A stretch of 64,000 nucleotides of DNA, taken from NCBI GenBank assembly GCA_018058095.1, contig JAGPCO010000016.1:1-64000 (forward strand), read 5' to 3'. The translations under genes were made by a program, and so were the position numbers. The notes under the pieces were generated by a model. It was not told where the DNA came from, made no database searches, and saw only the letters and a list, made by a program, of their open reading frames with translations. This stretch comes from Kofleriaceae bacterium (GTDB lineage: Bacteria; Myxococcota_A; Polyangia; Haliangiales; Haliangiaceae). Shown piece by piece: positions 30,900-39,273 of the stretch. Each line of letters starts with the position of its first letter. Position 1 is the stretch's first letter.

Positions 30900-32270
30900 A
30901 TGGCCAAGGCCAAAGCAGAGCGGACCCGGTCCGTGTACCGGTGCGAGGCGTGTGGGCACCTCGAGGCGAAGTGGCTCGGTCGGTGTCCGGCCTGCCAGGA
31001 GTGGAGCTCGCTCATCGAGCAGCCGGGCGGTGGCGCCACCCGAACCAGCGGCGCCGCTGACGGTAACGCGCCGCAACCGGTGACCGAGGTGGCCGAGCTG
31101 TCGGCGCGCGACCGCATCACCTGCGGCATCGCCGAGTTCGATCGCGTCCTCGGCGGCGGCCTGGTCCCCGGCAGCCTGGTCCTGCTCGGCGGTGACCCGG
31201 GTGTCGGCAAGTCGACCCTCCTGACCCAGGCCTTGGGCGGGATCGCCCGCGCTGGCCGCCCGGTGCTGTACGCCTCGGGTGAGGAGTCGGTCGCGCAGAC
31301 CGCGCTGCGGGCCCGTCGGCTCGGCGCCGGCGACGCCCGGCTGCAGGTGGTGGCGGAGACCGACGTCGACAAGATCCTCGGCCACGCCCGCGCCCTGCGC
31401 CCGGCGGTGCTGGCCATCGACTCGATCCAGACGGTGTTCACCGCCGAGCTCGACGGCATCCCCGGGTCGGTCGGTCAGGTCCGCGAGTCGGCGGCGCGGA
31501 TCCAGGCCTTCACCAAGACCACGGGCATCCCGACCGTGCTGGTCGGCCACGTCACCAAGGACGGCGGCCTGGCCGGGCCCAAGACGCTCGAGCACCTGGT
31601 CGACGTCGTCTTGCAGTTCGAGGGTGATCGAGGCGGCCCGTACCGCCTGGTGCGCGCCCACAAGAACCGGTTCGGCTCGACCCAGGAGGTCGGGGTGTTC
31701 GAGATGCGCGGCGCCGGCCTGGCCGAGGTGGCCAACCCGTCGGCGTCGCTGCTGGCCGAGCGCCCGGTCGGCGCGCCCGGCTCCGTCGTCGTCGCGTCCA
31801 TCGACGGCCACCGCCCGCTGCTGGTCGAGGTCCAGGGCCTGGTCGCGCCGTGCGCGGGCGGGCCGGGCCGGCGCACCGCCGCCGGCGTCGATGGCAACCG
31901 GGTGTCGCTGCTGCTGGCGGTGCTGGCCCAGCGCGCCACCTGCGACGTGCTCGGCTACGACGTCTTCGTCAACGTCGCCGGGGGCCTGCACCTGTACGAG
32001 CCGGCGGTCGACCTCGGGGTGGCGCTGGCCATCGCCTCGAGCGCACGTGGCCGCGCCGTCGATGCCCATACCGTGGTGTTCGGCGAGATCGGCCTGGCCG
32101 GCGAGATCCGCGCCGTGCCGCAGGCCGAGGCCCGGCTGGCCGAGGCGCGCCGGCTCGGGTTCCAGCGCGCCATCCTGCCGGTGCAGAACCGGGCCCACCT
32201 CACCGCCGATCCCGGCCTCACGCTCATCGCCGTCGATCGCCTCAGCGCGGCCATCGACGCCATCGCCTGA
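30900..32270 (+). CDS. radA: DNA repair protein RadA (Sms)
   Basis: A 456-residue RadA. The N-terminal zinc finger is CEACGHLEAKWLGRCPAC (residues 15-32). The RecA-like ATPase core has Walker A GGDPGVGKST and the RadA-specific KNRFGS motif (HKNRFGSTQEVGVFEM). The C-terminal Lon-like domain contains DVFVNVAGGL and ends in a normal way. RadA is a DnaB-type helicase that extends recombination intermediates in repair and natural transformation. The ATG at 30900 is chosen because the conserved protein starts there; the upstream frame is low-complexity. It is preceded by the porin repeat array and followed by an inverted-repeat element. Confidence 0.96.
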   Translation: MAKAKAERTRSVYRCEACGHLEAKWLGRCPACQEWSSLIEQPGGGATRTSGAADGNAPQPVTEVAELSARDRITCGIAEFDRVLGGGLVPGSLVLLGGDPGVGKSTLLTQALGGIARAGRPVLYASGEESVAQTALRARRLGAGDARLQVVAETDVDKILGHARALRPAVLAIDSIQTVFTAELDGIPGSVGQVRESAARIQAFTKTTGIPTVLVGHVTKDGGLAGPKTLEHLVDVVLQFEGDRGGPYRLVRAHKNRFGSTQEVGVFEMRGAGLAEVANPSASLLAERPVGAPGSVVVASIDGHRPLLVEVQGLVAPCAGGPGRRTAAGVDGNRVSLLLAVLAQRATCDVLGYDVFVNVAGGLHLYEPAVDLGVALAIASSARGRAVDAHTVVFGEIGLAGEIRAVPQAEARLAEARRLGFQRAILPVQNRAHLTADPGLTLIAVDRLSAAIDAIA

Positions 32271-32386
32271 ACAGAATCGCATGGCCTGCGGATCACGAAC
32301 CTGAAGGTTCGTTGACGTCGACCTGGTCGGCGACGAGGTCATGGACCTTGAGCACGACCACGCTCGTGCGGGCAGCGGCGTCGACA

Positions 32387-32510
32387 GGACTAGCAGGCTG
32401 CTGAAGAACCCGTGCCGGCGGCTTCTGCCGACGGGACGGGCTCCGTGTTTTCAGCAGGCTGCGAGATCGAAAATGACTAGCAGGCTGCTTCTTCAGCAGC
32501 CTGCTAGTCC
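32387..32510. mobile_element. Small inverted-repeat element (MITE-like), copy 1
   Basis: 124 bases bounded by perfect 22-base inverted repeats: the left end (32387-32408) begins GGACTAGCAGGCTGCTGAAG and the right end (32489-32510) is its exact complement. It encodes nothing. A second copy, about nine bases in ten identical by eye and in opposite orientation, is at 58853-58971. Two related copies in 64 kb plus the terminal repeats point to a non-autonomous mobile element. The responsible transposase is not in the window, unless it is the RAYT at the left edge, which normally uses different substrates. Confidence 0.75.
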
Positions 32511-32614
32511 CCTGGAAACGGGATCGTTGGCAAAACTCACGACGGTTTTCGCCCACGAGATCGATCGCTTGCGTGACACGCCGACGCCGAGGAACCCCGG
32601 ATCCAGGGGACTAG
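32504..32614. repeat. Second inverted repeat next to the MITE-like element
   Basis: CTAGTCCCCTGGA (32504-32516) and TCCAGGGGACTAG (32602-32614) are perfect 13-base inverted repeats 85 bases apart. The left arm overlaps the right end of the preceding element. What follows, CTAGTAGGGCGCTGAGCAA, resembles the element end CTAGCAGGCTGCTGAAGAA (14 of 19 bases). It may be a decayed or composite second element. Confidence 0.5.
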
Positions 32615-32794
32615 TAGGGCGCTGAGCAACACCTCGCCGCGGCGGTTCTCGCACCGTGAGCCCGCGCCCGGGCCCCTGCCCGATCGCGCTGGCGTGGCCG
32701 AGGGGGTGACGCGAGCCGCGGTGGCGGTGCGATCGTCGCCGTCGCCCCGGCCGGCGCCAGGCCAGGTCGGCCACGGCGACCCCGGGCGACCTGC

Positions 32795-32800
32795 TACGAT
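32795..32800 (+). promoter_or_regulatory. Putative -10 box (leaderless) for the gene at 32807
   Basis: TGC-TACGAT, an extended -10 pattern, ends six bases before the ATG at 32807. No -35 and no ribosome binding site visible. Confidence 0.5.
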
Positions 32801-32806
32801 CGATCG

Positions 32807-33568
32807 ATGCGGATCAGCTGGCTCCGGGCCGAGGAGATCACCGCCGCCCGCGTCGCGCTTTCCGCCGCGGTGGCCGCGCGAGGATGGGACGCGCTGTTCC
32901 ACCCGGATTTCGCGGCGCCGCCGGCCCCGGCCGACCTCGGCCTGAGCGCCGAGGCCTGGGCCCGCCTGAGCGAACACGTGGCCCGAGCCGAGCGGGTCAG
33001 CGAGGTGGTGCGCGACCACGGCCTCGACGCCGCGCTGACCCGCTTTCGCGGATCTGGCGTGGCCATCGAGGCGGCCACGCTGGCGGCCGCGGCCCAGGTC
33101 GCCGACCAGCTCGAGCTGGCCCTGGTCACCGACGTCCTGGCCTGCACCATCGACGAGTACCTGTTCTACGCGCCGTTCCTCGAGCTGCTCATGTCCCTCG
33201 GGCGCGCCGACCTCGGCGCGGCCATCTCCGAGTTCGAGCGCTTCGTCGCGGCCTACCGGCAGGCGCCCAGCCGCGGCTCCGGCTGGCACGAGCGCGTCGG
33301 CGCCGTGCGAGACGGCCTGGCCGACGCCTACGTCACCGCCGGCCAGCTCGACGCGGCCGAGCGCCTGTTCGCCGAGCGCCACGGCGAGGACACCGGCGAC
33401 GTCGCCGTCGCGTTGTCGGCCAGCCGCGCGTTCCTCGCCGCCGGCGCGGTCGGCCACGCCGTGCGCTGGCTCGCGGTCGGCGCGACCCGGGCCGACCAGC
33501 TCGGGCGCCGTGAGTTTGCCAGCGCCCTGCGCCACAAGGAGGCGTCGCTGCGCAAGCGGCTGTCGTGA
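32807..33568 (+). CDS. Helical-repeat (TPR-like) protein of unknown function
   Basis: A 253-residue soluble protein, predicted almost entirely helical, with no signal peptide. The second half has TPR-like spacing (GLADAYVTAGQLDAAERLFAE; ALSASRAFLAAGAVGHAVRWL). I recognise no catalytic motif. The ATG at 32807 is supported by a -10-like TACGAT six bases upstream. It is convergent with the secreted TPR protein gene (33597-34559), 28 bases away. Confidence 0.7.
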   Translation: MRISWLRAEEITAARVALSAAVAARGWDALFHPDFAAPPAPADLGLSAEAWARLSEHVARAERVSEVVRDHGLDAALTRFRGSGVAIEAATLAAAAQVADQLELALVTDVLACTIDEYLFYAPFLELLMSLGRADLGAAISEFERFVAAYRQAPSRGSGWHERVGAVRDGLADAYVTAGQLDAAERLFAERHGEDTGDVAVALSASRAFLAAGAVGHAVRWLAVGATRADQLGRREFASALRHKEASLRKRLS

Positions 33569-33596
33569 CCCGACGCGGGCCGCCGCTGGCGCCGGA

Positions 33597-34559
33597 CTAC
33601 GGCTTCTTGCCGCCGCCGGACTTCTTGCCGCCGCCCGCCTTCTTGTCGCCGCCGGCCGGCGCCTTGACCTCACCACCCAGGCCGGTGATCTCGTCCTGCA
33701 CCCGCTTGGCGCCCTCGGCATCCTTGCCGGCGAGGAGATCGAGGTAGGTCTGAAACGCGGCGATGGCCTTGTCGTTGTCGTGGTTGAGCTTGTACATGAA
33801 GCCGAGGTCGTACCAGGCCTCGACGTAGTCGGGCCGCAGGCCGACCGCGCGCTCGTAGGCCGGGATGGCCCGCTCGGCCTCGTCCTTGCGACGGAACACG
33901 ACCCCGAGGTTGAAGTGGTAGTCCGACTCGTTGGGCGCCAGCGCGATCGCCTTCTCGAAGGCGGCGACGGCGTCGTCGAGCCGGTTGTCGGCGCGCAAGG
34001 CCACGCCGAGGTTGTTCCAGTACGGGTGCTCGTCGGGCGCCAGCTTGGTCGCCCATTGCAGGTGGGTCACCGCGCGCTTGACCTCACCCTTCTGCCGGCG
34101 AATCACCCCGAGGTTGGAGTGGATCTCGGCGTCCTTCGGCGTGAGCCGGCACGCCTTGTCGAGCGCGACCAGGGCGTCGTCGACCCGCTGGCTCATGTAG
34201 TAGGCCATGCCCAGGTTGCGCCACACCACGGCGTCCTTGGGCGTGAGCGCAGAGGCCTGCTCGTACGCCCCGATCGAGCGCGCCAGGTCCTTCTTCTGCT
34301 TGTACAGGTGGCCGAGCGTGGCCCAGGCCGCGGCGTGGCGCGCGTCGGCCGCGACCGCCTTCTCGAGGGCGGCGATCGCCTCGTCGGCCTTGCCCTGGTG
34401 CTTGTACGCCATGCCCTGCTTGTAGAAGGCGTTGGCGTCGTCGGCCTGGGCCGGGCTGGCCGCCAGCAGGAGCGACGCCAGCGCGGCGCCGGGCACGAGC
34501 CGGCGCAGCACCGACGAGACTGAGGAGAAACCGGGACGAGTCCAAAGCCGCTTTGTCAC
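33597..34559 (-). CDS. Secreted TPR protein
   Basis: A 320-residue protein with a signal peptide (cleavage near AQA-DD, about residue 37) and seven clear 34-residue TPR units, each with the A-W/Y-NLG pattern (AAWATLGHLYKQKKD, VVWRNLGMAYYMSQR, EIHSNLGVIRRQKGE, YWNNLGVALRADNR, DYHFNLGVVFRRKDE, AWYDLGFMYKLNHD). The tail is Gly/Lys-rich with GGGKK repeats, likely unstructured. The GTG at 34559 is preferred because GGAGG lies five bases upstream (34565-34569) and it gives a normal signal peptide. It should sit in the periplasm and scaffold other proteins. Its G+C is lower than most neighbours, consistent with high expression. Confidence 0.85.
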   Translation of the reverse strand: MTKRLWTRPGFSSVSSVLRRLVPGAALASLLLAASPAQADDANAFYKQGMAYKHQGKADEAIAALEKAVAADARHAAAWATLGHLYKQKKDLARSIGAYEQASALTPKDAVVWRNLGMAYYMSQRVDDALVALDKACRLTPKDAEIHSNLGVIRRQKGEVKRAVTHLQWATKLAPDEHPYWNNLGVALRADNRLDDAVAAFEKAIALAPNESDYHFNLGVVFRRKDEAERAIPAYERAVGLRPDYVEAWYDLGFMYKLNHDNDKAIAAFQTYLDLLAGKDAEGAKRVQDEITGLGGEVKAPAGGDKKAGGGKKSGGGKKP

Positions 34560-34680
34560 GCTGACCTCCGCGCCGGTAGCGTAGCAGAACGGACCCGGCC
34601 GCTGTGGCGCCGGGCCCGGCCCGCCGCCCGGGCGCGCCCAGGCCACGCTCGTGGCCGTCGATGGATCGGCCGGCTGATGC

Positions 34681-35772
34681 TCAGGCCGCCGGGGCGGCGC
34701 CGGCGTCCGCGGCCGCAGCCTCGCCAGCGGTGGCCGCCGCCGGGCTGACGTCACCCGCGGCCAGCTCGCCGAGTGCCTCGGACGAGGCCGCCATGTCGGT
34801 CGACAACTCGCCGAGCCGGGCCAGCAGCGGCTGGGTCGCCTCGGCGCCATGGGCGGCGTCGAGGCTGAGCACCGCGAGCTGGAACCGCTCGAGGGTGGCG
34901 ACGTGGTTGTGCAGGCGCGCGACCACCCGCTCCTGGCCCTGGTGCAGGCGCTGGTGCAGGCGGCGCTGCTCCTCGAGTGAGGCGCGGGCGGCCACGTACT
35001 GGGCCCGGGCCTCGGCGTCGGTCACCGTGGTGATGCGCTGGTCGAGGTCGGCCATCCGCTGGTCGAGGTCGGCCGCGCCGGCCGGCCGGCCGGTCGCGGC
35101 CCGAGCCGCGGTGTCGAGCACACGCAGCACGCCGTCGCGCAGCAGGGTGGTGTTGGTGTCGTCGTCGGCCAGCTTGGCCCGGGCCGCGGTCCACAGGCCG
35201 ACGCTGCGATCACACAACGCCCGCAGGTCCGGGTCGAGGCCGGCCGGCAGCGCGGCCAGCGCCGCCGCGATCGGCTCGGCCTGCCAGCGCAGGTGGCGCG
35301 GCACCACCGCCAGGCTGCCCGCAAAGGCCATGGCCGAGGCGCCCACACCGGCCGCCAGCGCGGCCGGCCAGGACGTCAGCTCGTGGGCGAAGCCCAGGCG
35401 CAGCCCGGCCCATCCGGCCAGCCCCACACCAACCGCGGCGAGCCCGAGGGCGACCGGTCGGTGCGCGCGGGCGCCGCTTGCCGCCGCGAAGGCCGCCAGG
35501 GCCGAGGCGGCCACCAGCGCCGGCCACGGCCCGACCGGCAGCAGCGCGGCGAACGCCGCCACCGCCAGGCCGGCCGCGACCAGCCGCAGCCCGAGCCGGC
35601 CGTGGACCAGGCCGACCCCGGCCGCGAGGCCGACCAGCCCTCCGACCAGCGGCGCCGGCGTGGCGGTAGGCAGCGGCAGGGCACCCGCGGCCAGGCCGGT
35701 GGCCAGACCGATGAGCGTGGCGCCGAGGGTGACCCGGTGAAAGTCCGCATGGTCGTCGAATCGGAGTGCCAT
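34681..35772 (-). CDS. Polytopic membrane protein with a coiled-coil C-terminus
   Basis: A 363-residue protein. Residues 15-155 contain about six hydrophobic Ala/Gly/Leu-rich segments. Residues 160-345 are soluble and helical with heptad-like Leu/Ala patterns, notably ADLDQRMADLDQRI and LEEQRRLHQRLHQGQERV, so a coiled coil is likely. The C-terminal 25 residues are Ala-rich. No family recognised. The ATG at 35772 has only GGCGGG upstream. It lies between two terminator-like or intergenic stretches and may be monocistronic. Confidence 0.68.
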   Translation of the reverse strand: MALRFDDHADFHRVTLGATLIGLATGLAAGALPLPTATPAPLVGGLVGLAAGVGLVHGRLGLRLVAAGLAVAAFAALLPVGPWPALVAASALAAFAAASGARAHRPVALGLAAVGVGLAGWAGLRLGFAHELTSWPAALAAGVGASAMAFAGSLAVVPRHLRWQAEPIAAALAALPAGLDPDLRALCDRSVGLWTAARAKLADDDTNTTLLRDGVLRVLDTAARAATGRPAGAADLDQRMADLDQRITTVTDAEARAQYVAARASLEEQRRLHQRLHQGQERVVARLHNHVATLERFQLAVLSLDAAHGAEATQPLLARLGELSTDMAASSEALGELAAGDVSPAAATAGEAAAADAGAAPAA

Positions 35773-35905
35773 CCCGCCACCAACGGACGAGCCCCCCGGC
35801 CCGATCTAACCGGCGCCCAAGCGTCACCAGGGCGAGCCCGGAGCGGATGGGCCCGGCCCGACCGCGCACCCCGTGCCCGGCTGGCCCGGCCGCCCGAAAA
35901 CGGCG

Positions 35906-35930
35906 AAAGCCTCGGGATTCCCGAGGCTTT
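35906..35930 (-). terminator. Intrinsic terminator after the Oar-like gene
   Basis: AAAGCCTCGGG, loop ATT, CCCGAGGCTTT: an 11-base perfect stem 44 bases after the stop codon at 35975. On the minus strand the stem is followed by TTTCGCCGTTTTC, a moderate U-tract. The stem also ends in TTTCTT on the plus strand, so it may work in both directions. Confidence 0.85.
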
Positions 35931-35974
35931 CTTGCACGCAGCGCCGGGCGGTGCCCGGTCACCTTGGGCCAGGA

Positions 35975-38900
35975 TCAGAAGGTCAGGCGAGCGCCCAGGC
36001 GCATCGACAGCGGGGCCTGCAGGGCCGAGGTCGAACCGAAGTTCGGGTTCTGGGTCGCCGTCGCGTTGTCGGTGACGCCCGAGTTCGGGTTGACCACCTT
36101 GGCGTGCAGCAGGTCGGTGGTGTCCCCACCGACGACCGGGTTCATCGAGTCGTAGGTGTAGATCTCGTCGGTGTCGGTCTCGCGCTGCGCGTTGAGCAGG
36201 TTGAAGATGTCGACGAAGGCCTCGACCGTGGTGGTCTTGCTGATCTTGTAGCCGTAGGCCGCCTTGAGATCGATCTGGTAGGTCGTCGGCGAGCGGCGGA
36301 ACGAGCCGCGCTCGAGGATGTACGACTCACCGTCGCCGTACAGCGGGTGACCGGCCAGGGTGTTGTGGGCGATGCCCGACTGCGCGCGCAGGCTGGTGCC
36401 CACGGTCAGGCCACCAGCGGCCTTGAGGTCGAACTGGTAGAAGCCGTCGAGCTTGAAGTTGTGCGGACGGTCGAGGCCCATGGCGCCGTAGCGGTTGGCC
36501 ATGAGGTCGGCCAGGTCGTACATCGAGGTCAGGTTGGGGTCGAGCTGGCCGGTCTCGGTCGAGTACAGGCCGGGGAAGTTCCCCTTGCTGCGCGAGTAGG
36601 TGTACGAGGCCTGCAGCAGCGAGCGCGAGCTCGGGCGCTGGTTGGCCGTGATCTGGATGGCGTTGTAGTCGCGCACCGGCTTGTCGAAGCCGCCGACGGC
36701 GTCGAGCTGGTCGGCCCGGCCCTCGGCCAGCACCCGCGCCGGGTCGTCCTCGGCCAGGCCGGCCACGCTGGCGCGCAGCTCGTTGGCCTCGGCCGAGTAG
36801 TCCTCGCCCGGGTTGGCGACGAAGTAGACGTGGGCGCCGTCGGTCGACAGGTCCTCGATCACCGTCGGGATGGACCGACGGATGAAGTTGGCGCCGAGCT
36901 TGAGGTCGCTCAGCAGCTCGTACTCACCACCGAGGATGAGCTCCTGGGTGTACTGGCCCTCGAGGCGCGGCGCCACGTAGGTGCTGGCGCCGCCGAGGAT
37001 ACCGACGTTGCTGACGCCACCAGCGGCGGTGCCGAGGTCGGTGCAGGCGTCGAGCAGCGCCTGCTGCATCGGCGCGCCGTGATCGACGTTGCAGGTGCCG
37101 GCGTTGGCGCCGCGGTTGAGGAACGAGCGGCGCGAGATCTCGCCGCCGAACGCGCGGACGTTGATGTCCATCGGCACGTTCTCGTAGAAGCGACCCCAGT
37201 GGCCGAACAGCTTGGCCCGGCCCTCCTGGGTCGGGTCGTAGATGACGCCGAGGCGCGGGGCGATCATGTTGGCGAGGCGGAACGCCTCGTCCGGGATCGG
37301 CTGGCCGGTGTCGGTGTCGATCGTGCCCTGGATGGCCTCGGCCTGGAACGCGATCTGCCGCTCCCAGCGCACGCCGGCGTTGAGGGTCAGGTTGGGCAGC
37401 ACCTGCCACGAGTCCTGCAGGTAGGCGGCGAAGCTCTGGTTGCTGGTGTTGGCGGTCAGCTCGTTGGCCAGCGAGCAGGTGCTGTCGAGCATGTCGTCGC
37501 CGTTGGCGTCGACGCCGCACGGGATGGTGCCGGCGGTGTCGTACTTGACGAACTCGTCGACCCGCCAGATGCCGCCGTTGGCGCCCGCGTTCGCGGTCGC
37601 CATGCGGTAGCGGCGGGCGTCACCGGTGTAGCGACGGGTGGTGTCGTAGGTCGACAGCTCGACGTCACCGCCGACCTTGAAGGTGTGGTAGCCGGCCAGC
37701 TTGACGCGCTGGGTGACGCCAAGCACCGCCGAGGTTCGGTTGTTGACGCGGCTCTCGAGGAAGCCGAGGCCCTGCGCCGTGTACAGGCTGATCGGGCACG
37801 GCTCGAAGTCGTCGTTCGGATCCGGGTCCATGCAGCCGGCGATGGTGCTCGCGCCCTCGAGATCGGCGAAGTCATACAGCGGCCGCTCGTAGTCGTACCG
37901 GATCTGGGTCGCGTCCTCGGCCGCGGAGTACGGGTTCTGGTCCTCCTTCTGGTTGTGATAACCAGCGACCAGGTCGACCTGGGTCTTGCCGTCGGCGAAC
38001 TTCGACGACCACTTCATGGCGAAGTCGAGGGCGCCGTCATCCACCTTGTAGCGCTGCGCGTTGGGCGCGCCGGTGACGCGGTACACGTCGTCGCTGCTGC
38101 GCGGGTTGCCGAAGGCCGAGACCTGCAGCTGGTGGTCCTGCGACAGGGCGTAGTTGAGCTTGGCGGTGAAGAAGTAGGTGTTGGCCTTGAACGGGATGCC
38201 CGAGCGGCTGACCTCCTCCTGCACGCTGAACCCGGTGTCCGGGTTGACGTCGGGCGCGCCGTCGCCATCGGCGTCGACCGCGCGGTTGACGATGCGGTCG
38301 ATGGTCTGGCTGGTGAACGACGGGTTGAACCCGACGTGGAACCACAGCTTGTCCTTGATGATCGGCCCGCCGAGCTCGGCGCCCACGTCGTAGGCGTAGT
38401 CGAGGTTGGTCTCGGTGTCGATGGCGTTGCCCTGGCGGTCGACGCGATCGGCCGCGGCCGCCAGGCCGGAGTTACGGAAGTAGCCGAACACCGTGCCGTG
38501 GAACTCGTTCGAGCCGCTCTTGGTCACCACGTTGACCACGCCACCGGTGGCGCGGCCGAACTCGGCGTTGTACCCGCCGGTGATGATCTCGGTCTCACCG
38601 ACGAACTCGTTGGGCAGGTTGGTCGACAGACCACCCACGCCGGTGTCGGTGGTGTTGAGACCCTCGACGATGTACACGTTCTCGGGCGAGGTCGAGCCGG
38701 CCAGCGAGACGCCATACTGGTCGCCCTGCGAGCCGGCGGCGGCGCCGAGCACACCACCAAAGGTACGACCGACCGGGATGTTGTTGGTGTAGTCCTTGGT
38801 GATGGTCGCGCCGGTCTTGGTCGAGCCCTGATCGACGATGGGCGCGTTGCCCTCGATGATGATGGTCTCGCCCTTGGCCGCGGCCGCGCCGGTGTCGACT

Positions 38901-39256
38901 GGCACGTTGACCACGGCCTGCTTGCCGAGCTGGATGAGCACGCCGCCGCGCTCGAACTTGGCGTCGTTGTAGTAGACCGTCACCAGGTAGGTGCCGGGCG
39001 GCAGGGTGTCGATGAAGTACGCACCCGACTCGTCGGTGATGACCACCTGCTCACCCTGCAGGGCGGGCGAGGTGGCGACGACGGTGGCGCCGATGAGCGG
39101 CTCACGGGTCGCCTTGTCGCGGACGATGCCGCGCAGACCACCGGCGGTGTTCGACTGCGCGAACGCCGGCGTGGGGTTGTAGGTGAGGGCGGCGCCGCCG
39201 AGGAGGCCCGCCGCGATGAGCATCTTGCCAATCATGTTGGAGCGAAGCTTGCGCAT
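35975..39256 (-). CDS. Oar-like TonB-dependent outer membrane receptor
   Basis: A 1093-residue protein. Signal peptide to about residue 34 (TPAFA-QS); carboxypeptidase regulatory-like beta-sandwich (about 37-115, GLRGIVRDKATREPLIGATV); a plug domain (about 130-260, with NVYIVEGLNTTDTGVGG and FGRATGGVVNVVTKSG); then a long beta-barrel ending RLGARLTF with terminal Phe. This is the Oar architecture of Myxococcus, used for uptake or export across the outer membrane with TonB energy. ATG at 39256 has AGGAGA eight bases upstream. It follows the Ig-like lipoprotein gene by 17 bases, so the two probably form an operon that ends at the terminator at 35906-35930. Substrate unknown. Confidence 0.9.
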   Translation of the reverse strand: MRKLRSNMIGKMLIAAGLLGGAALTYNPTPAFAQSNTAGGLRGIVRDKATREPLIGATVVATSPALQGEQVVITDESGAYFIDTLPPGTYLVTVYYNDAKFERGGVLIQLGKQAVVNVPVDTGAAAAKGETIIIEGNAPIVDQGSTKTGATITKDYTNNIPVGRTFGGVLGAAAGSQGDQYGVSLAGSTSPENVYIVEGLNTTDTGVGGLSTNLPNEFVGETEIITGGYNAEFGRATGGVVNVVTKSGSNEFHGTVFGYFRNSGLAAAADRVDRQGNAIDTETNLDYAYDVGAELGGPIIKDKLWFHVGFNPSFTSQTIDRIVNRAVDADGDGAPDVNPDTGFSVQEEVSRSGIPFKANTYFFTAKLNYALSQDHQLQVSAFGNPRSSDDVYRVTGAPNAQRYKVDDGALDFAMKWSSKFADGKTQVDLVAGYHNQKEDQNPYSAAEDATQIRYDYERPLYDFADLEGASTIAGCMDPDPNDDFEPCPISLYTAQGLGFLESRVNNRTSAVLGVTQRVKLAGYHTFKVGGDVELSTYDTTRRYTGDARRYRMATANAGANGGIWRVDEFVKYDTAGTIPCGVDANGDDMLDSTCSLANELTANTSNQSFAAYLQDSWQVLPNLTLNAGVRWERQIAFQAEAIQGTIDTDTGQPIPDEAFRLANMIAPRLGVIYDPTQEGRAKLFGHWGRFYENVPMDINVRAFGGEISRRSFLNRGANAGTCNVDHGAPMQQALLDACTDLGTAAGGVSNVGILGGASTYVAPRLEGQYTQELILGGEYELLSDLKLGANFIRRSIPTVIEDLSTDGAHVYFVANPGEDYSAEANELRASVAGLAEDDPARVLAEGRADQLDAVGGFDKPVRDYNAIQITANQRPSSRSLLQASYTYSRSKGNFPGLYSTETGQLDPNLTSMYDLADLMANRYGAMGLDRPHNFKLDGFYQFDLKAAGGLTVGTSLRAQSGIAHNTLAGHPLYGDGESYILERGSFRRSPTTYQIDLKAAYGYKISKTTTVEAFVDIFNLLNAQRETDTDEIYTYDSMNPVVGGDTTDLLHAKVVNPNSGVTDNATATQNPNFGSTSALQAPLSMRLGARLTF

Positions 39257-39273
39257 GTGGTTTCTCCTTGGGC

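Larger units (their letters stand above)
32271..32806. other. Gene-free region with inverted-repeat elements
   Basis: 536 bases between radA and the next gene. It contains the 124-base inverted-repeat element at 32387-32510, a second inverted repeat at 32504-32614, and at 32615-32630 a degenerate copy of the element's end. The rest (32271-32386 and 32640-32790) shows no gene. The sequence CTAG, rare in such genomes, occurs several times here. Confidence 0.6.
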
